Positions 24,795 through 37,802 of a stretch of 64,000 nt of DNA are shown here, one piece after another; position 1 is the stretch's first letter, and each line of letters opens with the position of its first letter. Source of the DNA: Acanthochlamys bracteata. Taxonomy: Eukaryota; Streptophyta; Magnoliopsida; Pandanales; Velloziaceae. The stretch covers positions 8,248,501 to 8,312,500 of the forward strand of contig CM034128.1 of assembly GCA_019914995.1 (NCBI GenBank), written 5' to 3'. The translations under genes were made by a program, and so were the position numbers. Under the pieces are notes generated by a model. The model did not search any database and was not told the origin of the DNA. It saw only the letters and a list, made by a program, of their open reading frames with translations.

Positions 24795-27700
24795 AGGGAA
24801 CGGAATCAATAAGCTTACGTACCGCGCGCGACATACGGCGTTCTCATCGTGAGAATGATTGTTAATTAGTTTGTTATGTTCATAAAAAGAAAAAGAAAGT
24901 CGAAGTATATGATGATCTGGATTGAATTGATGTTACTGTAAAGTATATCTATATACATATAATCACTTTGGATTGATCATATGCCCTATAAATTATTTTG
25001 TTATACATGTTGACAAATTTGTACCAAAAAAATAGAAAGTGATGGAGGTATTTGAGATGATATCACGTTATTTTATTGCAGGAATTTGTTTACTTTATAA
25101 TTTTTTTCTTTTCTAGTTTTCAGGGTGCAGGATTTTGCCTTCTCACCTATATATATATCTCTGTTGTCTAATCTTGCCTATATCGTGTTCTTTCTTTTCA
25201 TAACCGATACCGATCGTCCATCACTAAATAAAAAATGAAAAGAAAAGTGAAGCATCTCAGAACGAATCGAAGAAGAAAAAAAGTACCAACAATTTCTGTT
25301 ATAACTAGTGAAGTTGAATTTCAGAAGTATGCAGCTATACCATAATTGCAAGGAATTTCTCATTATAAGTTTCTCTCGTAGAATGCAAATTTGTAATTCG
25401 AATTTTTAAAACGACAAATTAAGGATTACTCACGTTGATCAGATCATTATTTGGTGATGGTCCGTACTACCATATGATTTGAAGATTGCAATAATGTCTG
25501 GAGTTGTTTAAATAAAATTTTCTTAAAACAAATTTATGTTAAAGGTTTTTTTAAAGGAGCTTATTTAAAAAACAAAATTACATACTTCAAAATTCTATAA
25601 TATACAATTTATCTATATTATTTTTATTTTTTCAAAAAAAATTATAGTACTACAGTAAATTTTTAGAAAACTAAAAAATTAGAGATGGAGAAACATTTGA
25701 AACGCAGCTCCAAACATGAATCGGTTCGAGTACTGTCCAAATTGAACTGTAGGTTAATCTGTTAAGTAGTTAGACGCAGCATGACACAACAAAAAAAAAA
25801 AAAGCCTACAAGGATGAAAAAAGTTGAATAGTAAAATTTATTCAAGTATTAGGTCATGATCAAATTAGATTATGATTTGGGAAGATCTTCCAATCTGAAT
25901 TTACAGTTTATTTTTTCTATCGTGAGATAATTATATTGTAATTAAGAAAATTTAAATTAGACTAAACTTTTAGTGTGTGGACGGAGCCCTTTATGCGACA
26001 CTTTTATCTTTAAGATTAACTCATTCGATATTGTGTCTCCCTTCTGCAGTTAGAAGAAAAAAAAAGAAAATAATAGAGTTTAGGAAATTTGATCAATAAT
26101 TGGGTACGAGAAAAACAATATTCAAGAAGAACGCTGTCTTCTTGTACTACAAAAATGAGTTAAGTAAAAGCATATGTAACGGTGCTAGCAACACCTATAT
26201 ATGCTGGTCATAGGTTTGTTTGTCTATATATCTTAGGTTTTAACTCAATTCAATTCAGAAAATGTTTGGGGCATGAAAGCATATACATGTAATTGATACG
26301 TATATGAGGTTAGTGTAGTAGGTCTGTCTCAGTCCAATGCAGTATTTGTAGCAACAATTTTGTCGACCGTGCATACCAAAGAAAAACAGATTGATTGAAT
26401 TGGTTAATAAATTCATTGTTGTCTATGTTTGCGGCAGGGACCAAATTCATGGAGCTTTTAATTAAAAGTGAGGAAGTCCAAACGCTAGACGCTAGACGTT
26501 TCAAAGTTTTCAACTACCCGTTCATAATAAGCACCACAGCAAGTTGGTGAGATCGATGGAATCTCCAACATTTTCTATCCTAAAGCAGGACGAATGTTAC
26601 TGTCATATATTAATGCCCTTCTTTACTACTACATTTAAACTTCTCACTATATATTACATATATACCTCTTTAATTCTTCTACTAGCTACTTCGTAACTAA
26701 TTAAACAGTGATAGGTAGCTAGAAGGAATACTCATCATCATTTATCTGGAAAATGTTAATGTTTTCTCAGCTGACGGTAGACTTTTGTTCCTCTTCGTAT
26801 TATCATATTGACCAACAAATTAATAAACGTAAACTTATTGGGTAGTAGCAGTTTTATAAAATCAATTTTGGGAATGAGAAGGCAACACTTGCTAATTAAT
26901 GATGCTTGTAGTAAGTAAGCTACTGCTACTACAGAAGAGTTTGGGTTACGATCAGTAAGCTGCTGCTACTACTACACAAGAGTTGGGTACCATATAGGTC
27001 AATCGGTCAAATCATTCTATCTCAACAGGAAACCGGAAATAAATCTTGGAACAGTAAATTAGTTTAGATTGTTATGTATCGTGGACTACGTTTCGATCAT
27101 TTCTCTCGTCATCAAGATACTTACTGTTTTATGTTGAGCTGCATACGTAATTGGTCTTTTCAATCGCTTCAATGAAACACAATTATTATAACTTAATTGC
27201 AGCTCAAGAACTTATGGTCGAGAAAGCTCAACACTGATACTACTACGACTACTTAATCTACAGCTAATTAATAATAATAGGATCATTGACTAACATGCAT
27301 TCACTAAGTCTTTGTTTATATATATATATGCAACTGTATTTTTTCTTGTTAACCAGTTGATATTATCATATCGAGGATCTCAAATGAAAAGGGATTCTTC
27401 GTGATTATAAGTGGAGCTATGTATGCTATATGCCTAGAAGCATCAAAATCAATTTGCGAACCGAAATAAATATTGCGCGTGTTAGGAAGAAATGAAAATA
27501 AATCATAAATGTGTCGAGCTGTACGTGTGAGAGAGATGGTTGCGGGCGAAAATATGCATCTAGCATGTTGTTTCTTTATTTTTGCTTCAACTAACGCACA
27601 CACTCTATTGCACATTATTGGCCACACCAGTTATTAATTTCTGAAACCTCTCCGAAAATGGACCAAACGAAAAATATGTTTATGACTAGAGCCAAATTAA

Positions 27701-30700
27701 GACGCATCATTTTAGAATACAGTACTAATTCTATAAGGAAATTATGAAATTGCAAAATCCACGTGTAAAACACAAAAGAATTTGTGTATATGTTATTTGA
27801 GAAGTAATGAAAATTTTTTTTGCAACTGGCTAATGTTTGGATATGCATGGTTTGGTATGTGTACCATTCGTTGGATATGGTTTGGTATCAGTACTGTTAA
27901 TTTATAATTAGTCGTTATTGAATCAGGACAAAATTTAAAACATGCCTTTCTACTACTTATTTTCTTTGAAAAAAATTTTGAAAACGAAAAGATTTCCTCT
28001 AGGTACTATGTAGCATTAGATGGATTTTCTCTTTACGTGTATGTAATGTAGTTGGCAAACTCTCTTCACCACAAAACAGAAACCATCTTCTTCTGTAAGT
28101 ACTTACATTAATAATTATTATATCATGAAACAACAACACGCATGTACATGTGGATGTAATTATAACCTCCTAACAACTTGGAAAGATTAATTTATACAGT
28201 ATGCGGACAAATTGGAAGGTGAAGATAGAGAAATCTTCCAAGTGGTCCATAGTCCATATATATATTATTTTGTAAAGTTTTTGCTTCTAATGGAAATGTC
28301 TCTGAAATATTATACATGTTGAGGCTTGCCTAGATAGTGCACATATTTTGGCTTTTCAGTTTGCCGTAATTTACTCCTACTTTTTCTTTTTGGCTTTTCT
28401 TTTTTCCCTCTTTTGGATCAGCTATCTTGGACATGCATACTTTTGGTATTTGTGAGCTACCGTGCATGCACGTAGTGATCTTGCTTTTGTTTCCCTTGTT
28501 TTCAAAATCAGTGACCTCATTATCTGTCCACTCCCAAGTTTGTTGCCAAATGATCCATTCTCTTGTATACATAAATTGGTTAAACTGGAGCCCTCCATTA
28601 TAAGACGAGCTAAATTCAATCTTTTTCTTGTGAGAAAAAAAGATTCCTAGGTTCTTTTCTATTGAATGAATTGAAAACATTAGTATTGCGTGATGAACAT
28701 GATGAAAAATAAAAACTCTAAGGACAATAGAAGGGCCCAATGCTCATGTGCTCTATGTGATCAACCAACAACTTATAATTATCACTATATTCCTTCTCTC
28801 ATCAATTTACAAAACATGTTAGTGGGATGAAAATTAATTTTATTCAGCATCATCTCCCCCACATATATAAGTTGATCGATTTGCATGTCTATGAAATTAT
28901 TGCCATTTTAATTAGTTCAAACTAATTGAGGGTTGAAATATTAGGTAAGTGGGACCAATTTGTTTCTCGTCTCTAGAACTATATTAAATATTTATATATA
29001 TCATCTTTTGAAAGTTTTTTTGCTGAAAAGAGCAAAACATTTACACATTCCAGAAACAAGTTATTTTAGATGAAGTATTGATTTAAATTTATTGACAATT
29101 AAAAGAGAGCGTGGAATGTTTCAATCTTTCAATATTAGTATACCCCAAAAAGTCTCTAGCTCATTCGACTTGTTGCATGGTCCTACTGCATACTGCTGCG
29201 AAATGAAAAATGCGAAACATCCACTAGCTAGCTAACGTCCTACATAGAAGAAACTAATCAAACCGTTGTTTAATCATTGAGCACTGAGATAATTTTTGAG
29301 TGCTGCACTTGAGATGCATATGGAAGTCAAGATCACTTGTTTTGATGCTTCACTAATTGGCTATCGACCGATTTGTCATTTTCTCAAAAGAAGGAAGACA
29401 CTGATCGATCAGAGTGTAGCTACTCCGGCGGCCAATTTTCTTTCCTTGCTATAATGATGATTCCAATATCAAACCTACAACATCTTCATACACGCACAAA
29501 GGGCGTCTTAATTAATTAATCACCTGTGCGTTAGGTCCAAAGTGCGTTAAATGTATTATATGATTGTTCCACACGTTTTCAACCCTTTGTTAGACTACGG
29601 TAGATAAAGGGAAACAGTTTCATCACTCGTTGACATGTTGTTATGATCAAGTCCCAACAGATCAACATGCATATGCATTAACAGAGATCAGAAAGAAGAA
29701 CGTAGTACGTACTCAGATAAAGAAAGATCATCGTGAGCTAATCAAGCTTATAGAGCAATATCAATGTATTGCCCTGCTGATGCTTGATTTTCCAGATAGC
29801 CATAGTTGATTAGCTTGCTTAATTATATACAACCACGCACCATTTTCATGATCTTTTTTTTCTAATGAGCTTTTGTAGAAACGATTATATTATGCATGAG
29901 ATTATTATTATTATCTGATTAAAAAGGTCAACTTTAACCCTAGTATGTGATATGACTGCGTATCTGAATATTCATCGATTCTTAAATGATGACTTCGATA
30001 TTCTTTTGTTTCTTAGATTTTCGTGTTTCTCAAACAGGCAGGGACTATATATGTGGTCGACTTAGGGACTTAGTTTTCTGGACTTTTCCCGGCTAAGTAT
30101 TATATGCTATATATAAAGGTAAAATATTACTAACATATCTGGTATCTTCTTACTTCTATACGTGGTTAAAGAATATGTACTTCAAAAAAATCCTTCCAAA
30201 ATAATTACTTACTCTTAAATAATTAGGAAATGGTCAACGGAGGCGAAGAACCACGTCTGGCCGAAAAGTCTGTAGACTCTAAAAAAATAGAGAACTTATG
30301 ATATTAATTAATTAAGCTAATGTACACAAAATATAATTAATTAATTTCTAATCATCTCCGTAAGTTTTTATTAGTTAAATTTTTTATATACTTTCATTTG
30401 CTCGGATATTATTTATCTTTAGTATAAACATCTACTTGCTTTAGGTGTTATAATGGCAATAATGGTTTCATTTTCAGTTAATTTCATGATCTCATTTCAA
30501 AGTTGTACAAGAATCAAGCGGCCATGAGAGTTGAGTGGAGTTTAATAAAATGGAAAATTGATCAACGTGTCTGCACTACGGATGGAAAGAAGAGCTGCAA
30601 CGACTGCTACCGCTGCAAGAACTTAATAAAGTCTTCTTTCAAAAGATTTGTTTTTACTTTCCTTACAAGTTTCAATCTCATTGAAAAAATTATAAAATAT

Positions 30701-33700
30701 ATAAACTGGACTAGATTTCATTTTCTTTATCAGATTCCGTCATACTACATATTTGTTCTAGAAGACGACACATCAATTCCTATATAATAACATCGATTTA
30801 ATTAATATTAGGTTATACAGATATTATCTATTATAGATCTACAGAAGAATAACTTGATATTGGAGAGAAACAACTCATCAGCCATCTCTCCTACAGACAT
30901 TAAATTCTTTAATTTCTATTATATCCTTATGCAAATATTATTTAACTCGCATAATGTAACATTCTGTAGTTAATTTAGTTATATTAATATATATATGTAT
31001 ATACTTCAAATGATGAACGGCTGATTAATTAATATTTTCACTAATTACAGAACCTACATTGCTTATTAATCAAACACAGATTGATTTATCAGAGAATCGG
31101 CACAATTTTGGTCGGTAGTAGAATCATAACCTGCTCCCTGACAATTCAAAGATTTTCTTGATATGAAATTTCTTTTTTTTTCTTCCAGTTGCTTTCATAA
31201 ACACTTTGATAGATACATACCCGCTTACAAAAAGAACATGAAAGGGCACGGTTGTACATATTGCAACACAGAATAAGTCCACTTTATGGAGAAAAAATTC
31301 TATATTTTAAACTTTCACAAGAAAGAAAACAGGTAAGGAGGTTGATGCAGTTAATAAGTAATTTAGCAAGTAGTAGAAAAATTGCATTGATCCGTTTCGA
31401 TTCACTAAAGAAGAAAGATACTATGGTGGTGTTCGGTAGTATTTTTCAACTTTTTTGTATTCTAATATTTTTATTTTATATTTTTTAATAAATTTTTTAT
31501 AATAGTCTATAAAACTTTTAAATTTTGAAAAATACTAAAAATTTTGCATAAAATTTTATTATTATTTATTTTTATTAATATTTTATAAAAAAAAGTTGAA
31601 CTGGAATGTGGGGGTGCAACAGCTGCTTAAAAACTAGGCCTGCATAGATAATCAGCAAGAAATTGGAATATTTTTGGCCCAGGTTTGACATCTGTCTAAT
31701 GGAGAATCTGGTTGTTACCAACCTTCTTCTATCGCTACTACCTTGTTGAAAATAAATAAATAACAAACAAACAAAACAAAAAAATTGTTAGAAAGAAAGG
31801 AATATGAGAAAAACGAATAATTAAGGATAAGAAGCACCGAGTTGATTTTAGAAAACAAATTTTGCTAAAGTTATGCAGGAAGCTTGATTTTAATTTTGAA
31901 GCCTACGGCATTAGTTAATAATCATGGACTTTATTTGATTTTTCCTTCTTTTATCTATTTTACCTTATGTTTTGAGATAAAACTTCGATTGAATTTAACT
32001 ATTTTTCTTGTATTATATAAATTGATCCATGAGCGACAAGCTGGTTAAAAGATTTTTTCAAGTGTGTTCTTCGTGAAGTTAATTATTAATATTTTATTAT
32101 GCAATACATTTTCTTTTAGGGAACCGTATATTCTAAAGAATCTATTCTCAAACTTAGACATGATTATGCCTGAATAACAAAATATAGATTTTTTTCTTCA
32201 AATCAAAGCAAAAGAAGAAAAAAAAATCAGAATTTGCTTTTTGTTCTCACATGAGAAACTTATGAAATGTTTAGTTGGTTGGTCCTTACCATTCTTCAGA
32301 CTAACTAACGAATGAATTCTTGTACAGTTAATATGAATAGATATATTTTTTTTTATATGAATTTACTCTTTTTTTAATTTTTATTTGGTAAATTCTTTTG
32401 TAAATATTAGTTAAATACTCTCTCACAGATTTAACATACATGATTTACATAATAAATATAGATAAAGAATAAGGACATCTCTCCCTGCATATATAAACTT
32501 TATTTATTAATTTTAAATTTCAATCCAATCTCCTACTACAAGTTAGAGAAATTAGACAGATCTTTAAGATTACATTTGGTTCATTAATTACAGTATTACT
32601 ATGATAGCTGTATTTTTTTAAATCTTGATTTGCATTAATTTGATTGCTAAGAAAGATTTAAATGGTCCAGACATTGAGAGCGCGTTTAACTGGGAGATAA
32701 AGTGAGTAAATTTAAATTTTCAAAATGAATTTAAAAACTTAAATTAAAAATATTAATAAAAAATATAATTTTATATTAGTTTATTATTAATAGTAAGTTT
32801 TAAATTAAATTAAAAAAATTTCTAATAAAACAATTTTTTAATTTATTCTATATTAAAAATGAGTTATAATTAAAATTTAGATCGTTAGTAAACAGACCCT
32901 AAATGGTCAACTTTTTAAAGCTTTTTTGGGCTTTTAAGCCCAAAAAATGATGCACGTTATTACAGAAAGTTCTTTATTTTGGAAGTAAACGTTAATTGTA
33001 CCTAATAGGATAACTTAACATATAAGAATAGTAATGGGCCTGATGGTCGACTAATCCGTAAGGCTTTGCTAAGAAAGGCTTAAATGGTCTCCAAGCCCAA
33101 ATGAACCAACTGGGCTGAAAATGTTTATTTATTTAAAAGGCTTGGGTTGCTCCTCGCTTCCTGTCATCTCCTTCACTCTGGGTATCCCGTGCGGCTGCTG
33201 TCGTTTAGTCTGCAAATGTTAAACCTAAATTCTTCAATAAACATAAGTCGCACCTATGTCTACTGAAATAGGTTAGTTTATGAAATTTTTTGAACTTGTA
33301 TTCATCGTAAAGATCTAACTTGGTTTCCTATGTTCAGCTTATGAAATGGAATTTTCTCGTGCATTATTTGCCTATGGATGATTGTAAGCTTTCGTAAGAG
33401 GTGAGTCCTTTTGATTGACGGTGTCATTAGATCACAGCTAAGAATGTGTTTTGAAAAATCCTAACTGAGTTTCAACGTAATAGAAAGTGAAGTTTTTTAC
33501 AAAATAGATTAAAAATGAAATTCAATTTTTTTTATATTTTAATTATTTTTTAAATTATTTGGAAATTAAAAAATAAAACTGTATTAAAAGTTGTGCAAAT
33601 AAGAATGTTAAAATTAAAATTTTATGTGTAAATTTGAAATTCTGAATTTGTTGTGCAAATAAAATATATGAATTTTATAAAATTTTAATTCTGATAAAAA

Positions 33701-34272
33701 AACTGAAATTTCGAATTATTGAAACACACGCTTAAGCTAGTCACGCTTTATTGATTATTTAATTATGTAGCAATCATCTATTAAACCAAATTTAGTTGGC
33801 AGCCCGCATTTGGACGCTGAAGAATAATTCCACACAAATCTGGATTGTAATGTACTGATTGATTCTTTAAAAATTTGTTTTAAATATTCAAAATATCAAT
33901 TTTTTGGCCAAAATTAGAGTTCTAAATAGTCTATATATTAAATATAAATTGAATTCAGAATTATATTTTAAAGTTATTATACTTCACTTCTAATCCACTT
34001 TAAAAAATAAAACTTAAATTTTATTTCCAATTTATTTTAATAAATTATAAAAATATAAAATTAAACTTCACTTCTAATTTATTTTTTAAAAAACTTAATT
34101 TTTCACTTTAACTTCGCCAAATTCACTTATATATATTTGAAACACCGCCTAATACTTTCTCTATCTTGTATTCACTTGTGTTGTTAATGGGATTCTTTTT
34201 ATTTCGAAGTGATTGTATTCTATTCTCTTAATTTACAGAAAAAAGAATTTATCTTTTAAAATGAGACTTGAT
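24795..34272. other. Long gene-poor spacer
   Basis: About 9.5 kb with no coding frame I can support. It is A/T-rich, with AT dinucleotide runs and scattered short MITE-like blocks (for example 31.42-31.61 kb and 32.68-32.91 kb, where GCGCGTTTAACT faces an inverted TCTGTTTACTAA). 26.90-26.99 kb contains a small duplication around AGTAAGCT.CTGCTACTAC. The frame at 28330-28740 has no family motif. 32.92-33.47 kb is treated separately. Confidence 0.5.
32922..33470 (+). promoter_or_regulatory. Site-II-rich promoter-like segment without an assigned gene
   Basis: A near-perfect palindrome at 32922-32947 (12-base arms TTTTTTGGGCTT and inverse, 2-base spacer) supplies two TGGGCT motifs. Further TGGGCC/TGGGCT motifs occur at about 33035 and 33110, then an A/T box near 33122-33135 and a CT-rich start-like stretch at 33145-33190. 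TGGGCY (site II) clusters mark promoters of translation, ribosome and snoRNA genes. Downstream sequence to about 33470 is less A/T-rich, but I find no open frame or clear C/D-box RNA in it. Confidence 0.35.
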
Positions 34273-34275
34273 TTA

Positions 34276-34516
34276 GGATATATTTCAGGAGTGCTTAAAT
34301 AAAAAAATTTTAAAATAAAATTAACATTGAAAAATTTTCAAAAATAAATATAATTTTTTATCTCAAAAATATAATAAAATTTATATGTATAAAAAATATA
34401 AGTAATATAGTTCATCTGTATTCTTAAAATTTTAAAAATACTGAAAAAAACATTATTGTGAAATATAAAAGTTTTTAGGAATAAAAATTGAGCTATAAGT
34501 ACCGCTAAACACATTC
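34276..34516. mobile_element. Short AT-rich MITE-like element flanked by TTA
   Basis: 241 bp. Ends are GGATATATTTCAGGAGTGCT and, inverted from the right, GAATGTGTTTAGCGGTACTT. The flank TTA is present on both sides (34273-34275 and 34517-34519), as expected for PIF/Harbinger-type insertion. No coding content. Confidence 0.55.
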
Positions 34517-35224
34517 TTAGTTGACTTGTTAGTTGACGGCGAATTTATTTGTTAGAAGGAAAAGTTAGAATTTTTATCAATCTTCACATTCTTTGATTAT
34601 ATCCAAAAATATTTTTTATAAGCATTCTTAAATATTTCTATAATTTATAAAAACAAAATAAAAAAAACCATATGAATGGCTCTTGCCGTCTTGCGGAAAG
34701 AAAAAGCAAATGAAAGAAAAAGCAGCAAAAGAGTTAGCCGCCGCAGACTCTCGTATTCAGGAAGGAAAAGAAAATCAAAATTTTTAAAGGAAATTTGTCA
34801 CCACTCTTTTGGTGACCAAATCGTGTTCCTGTTTGATTGCCAATAAGCAACTTAAAAACAAAATCCAAATGTACAAACTAGAAAACAAACAATAAACATA
34901 AGTTTGGCGATAACTTGGCAGATTGAATTAGAGTCACCCCAATTTTGGCATTGACACTGCTAATGGTTGACAGAAATTTCTATTAGATTTACTTTGATAG
35001 TTTTGAAAATTTATGAATATAATATATTTGGTTTGATAAAAGATTCTATATTTAACCAAACATAGTTTAAATTGTTTATAAAACATTAAAAGAAAACAAA
35101 AAATACAACCAATAACATAATCAAACGGATCCTATGTTTTTTAGATCGTTTCCGCACAACCAATTGTCTCCAAAAGAGAATAACCAATTTGTAATCTACT
35201 CTTACGAACAGGATAACTCATGAC

Positions 35225-35530
35225 TATAGAATTGAGTCCTCATACTAAAAGGATTGACCAATCCTTAGGATTAGTATCTTTTACTTATAAGCACATATCT
35301 ATTTCAGCACTCAGTCAATGTAGGACTATTAAATAGCGTGGGCTTGCCAAACCCAATGCGAGTTACTGCCTCACCTCTAAATTAACTAGCTCATTTTTTA
35401 CTTAGGCACCATTTTAGATCCCTACGCTACTAATTCGGTTCTAACTCACCAAACTAGTCCGTCTTTTATTCGGGCCCATCAAGCTTGACATGCTACTAAC
35501 CTAAGTCTACCATAATTTGAAAGCTCAACA
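35225..35530 (-). repeat. 3' LTR of the nested TRIM
   Basis: 306 bp. Shares with the other copy the words AGTCCTA.ATTG.CTGAGTGCTG, ATGGTGCC.AAGT and ATTAGT.GCGTAG. The terminal CA has changed to TA. Confidence 0.88.
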
Positions 35531-35586
35531 ATCTCTTCCCCAGCATCACGTTGGATGGCTTTATTCAACCGAGTTCTGATACCAAT

Positions 35587-35921
35587 TGTATGATAAGATT
35601 TTCATATTAAAAGTATTTACCAACTTCTTATGAGTTAGCATTCTCTACTTATAAGTACATATTCATTCCAGCACTCAGCCAATATAGGACTATTAAAAAA
35701 CGTGGGCTGTTAAACCCATCAAACTAGGATCTACTTGTTCCAATCCAAGGCGAGTTACTAGCCCACTTATAAATTAGCTAACTTATTTTTCACTTGGGCA
35801 CCATTCTAGGCCCCTACGCAACTAATCCGACTCTAGCCTATCAAGCTAGTCTGTCTTCATTCGGGTCCATCAAATCCTACACGCTATTAATCCAAACCTA
35901 ACGTAGTTTAGAGGCCCAGCA
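35587..35921 (-). repeat. 5' LTR of the nested TRIM
   Basis: 335 bp, TG..CA ends. It has about 30 bases more than the 3' copy, near 35715-35745. Confidence 0.88.
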
Positions 35922-36617
35922 ATGACAAATTGTAAAATAGAATAGCTATTGACAAATGCAGCAAAAATATCAAAATTTTGCGATAAAATAGAATAATTAA
36001 ATATTACAATAAAAGTACGATAATTATGTGAAAAAATTTTCACCAATTTAAAAAAACTCACAAATAGTACAAAAAATTCACTATCGATAACTGAATTACA
36101 ACTTTTACTATTTTGAAAGAATAATCAATGCTTTTTTATTGGAAATAAAACATAATCAATTATAATATTATAAAAAAATCTCATAAAAACGCATAATATA
36201 TAACACCCCACATGCATACTGTAGTTGTTTATAGTATTATTGTACTAGTAGATATATGTAACACATATTACAGCCCTTACACAATGTCCAGCATTATTGT
36301 TGCTTCTTACCGGCTGCTCTTTCTATTTGCGGCTGCCACCATCACCCACTTTAACCTTAGTTAGCACCAATCTAATTAATATATAGGGCCTAACAATATA
36401 TAAAGCCCACTACAATGAGTTTTTATTTCCAAACATCTACCACATACTATACGTTTACAACTTGTATAGGAAGCTCCTATTTTCTATTTTTTAGAAATTG
36501 AGCATACAACGCAAACCAATTCATTATAAAGAGATCACTCAAAATGCTATATAGCACCGCAGAGTTACGATATTAGTTAATCTGAGATTATTTTTTAGCA
36601 TCCCCTTCAAACACGAT

Positions 36618-37144
36618 TAGGAGTGGCAATTTGAATATATGGATCGATTTCGGATCGATCTATATAATAATCGGATTAAAATTATTCAATTTTAATTCAA
36701 CTCATTTATTTATATTAATCAAAAGTGTCAATTCTAACACAACTTTTTTAATAACCGAATTAAATTCGAATCGACCTATTTAATAATTAAAATTATTAAA
36801 ATAAATATTAATTTTTAGCAATAATATGTAAAAATTATTAATTATTTCTAAAAAATATTAATTTTGATAAATTTATAAATTAAATAAAAATTAGTTAAAT
36901 TAGAATAAATTTAAAAATATATATATGCAAATTAAAGTTAAATTTTATAATATTATTTTTTAATTATTAAATAATATATATTATATTAATAGTTATATGG
37001 GTTAAACATATTAATTTTGGGTCAACTCGAATCCGTTTAAATTTTTCGAATAGATTTTCCATCGATCCGAACCTATCTAAAATTTGATCCGAATCGATTT
37101 TTTTTGAATCGGTTTTCAGATCGGATCAAAATTTGTTTCCTCTA
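36618..37144. mobile_element. hAT-like non-autonomous element
   Basis: 527 bp. Left end TAGGAGTGGCAATTTG; right end, read inward, TAGAGGAAACAAATTTTG. Flanks AACACGAT (36610-36617) and AATACGAT (37145-37152) match in 7 of 8 bases. Subterminal GATCGAT / GATCCGAATC words recur at both ends. No transposase. Confidence 0.6.
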
Positions 37145-37728
37145 AATACGATGCAGTATGAAGTTAATCGAGAAGAGAATACTGTTGATACTCCAAAGTA
37201 GCTTAACACTCAAAATTTGCGAAGCAGAATTATTTTAACAATTCATTTTATCCGATCGATAATATCCTTTAGCAGAGCATGCAAGTCTCATTATAGAGCA
37301 CAATTTCTTTTGTAGGATATACAAGTTTCTTTTAGGGGGACAATGTTTTTTCAAAATATATAATTTTTTCGTAACATATAATTTTTGAAAGAACGTAATT
37401 CTGACATCATATAAGAATTACGCTTATAATTTAAAATAAATTAGTTTCAGTAAGAGAGGGCCAAAATCTAATATAAGAACACAGTTTTACACTTATTGAT
37501 CAATATAAAATATTTTTGTAACATCAACTACTATACATAATTATTAAAAAAAATTCACGCAATAAGTAAAAAAGGAATAAAATGTTATTTTGCTAGTCAA
37601 CCAACTACAATTTTATATATTCTTTCTCAAAAATCTTGCATACCAAGGAAGAATAAAGAACAGGTCAGGTTTCCAGCAATCTTCCTCTTACATATTCTTC
37701 CAAGAGAAGACGCGTCAAAATTAGTACA

Positions 37729-37735
37729 TATAAAT
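37729..37735 (+). promoter_or_regulatory. Candidate TATA box of the AAA-ATPase gene
   Basis: TATAAAT, 74 bases before the ATG, giving a leader of roughly 40-45 bases. A second A/T box (TTTATATATT) at about 37612 is an alternative. Confidence 0.4.
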
Positions 37736-37802
37736 TTAAACCCTTATAACACCGGCAAGCATCAACAAGCACTTCAGAAAATCTCATCAGCAAAGTTCAG
37801 CA

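Larger units (their letters stand above)
35225..35921 (-). mobile_element. TRIM (miniature LTR retroelement) nested in the solo LTR
   Basis: 697 bp on the minus strand. LTRs are 35921-35587 (335 bp, TGCTGGGCC to ATCATACA) and 35530-35225 (306 bp, TGTTGAGC to TTCTATA). The interior is only 56 bp. It holds a tRNA-iMet-like primer site TGGTATCAGAAC (35584-35573) two bases from the 5' LTR, and a polypurine tract GGGGAAGAGA (about 35543-35533) next to the 3' LTR. A perfect target duplication ATGAC (35220-35224 and 35922-35926) sits exactly at the break in the host LTR, at the point matching GTTCT of the intact family LTRs. No protein is encoded. Confidence 0.9.
35200..36435 (-). mobile_element. 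Solo LTR of the 14.5-kb Copia-type family, split by a TRIM
   Basis: On the minus strand this reads from TGTTTGGAAATAAAAAC to CTGTTCGTAAGA and matches the LTRs at 14544 and 16798 along its length (for example GGGCTTTATAT, GCATGTGGGG, TTATCGCAAAATTTT, GAGTTA.CC.GTTCGTAA). It is flanked by a perfect 5-bp duplication TCTAC (35195-35199 and 36436-36440), so it inserted as a full element and collapsed to one LTR by recombination. Removing the 697-bp inserted element and one duplicated 5-mer leaves 534 bp, close to the 524- and 588-bp intact LTRs. The last base pair has drifted from CA to GA. Confidence 0.9.

Noticed and set aside
28330..28740. 136-codon minus-strand frame
   Set aside because: No domain, an alternative frame of similar quality overlaps it, and codon use looks random and A/T-driven.
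33360..33470. Possible C/D-box snoRNA near the site-II promoter
   Set aside because: A GGATGATT word resembles a C box, but no correctly placed CTGA D box or terminal stem could be found.
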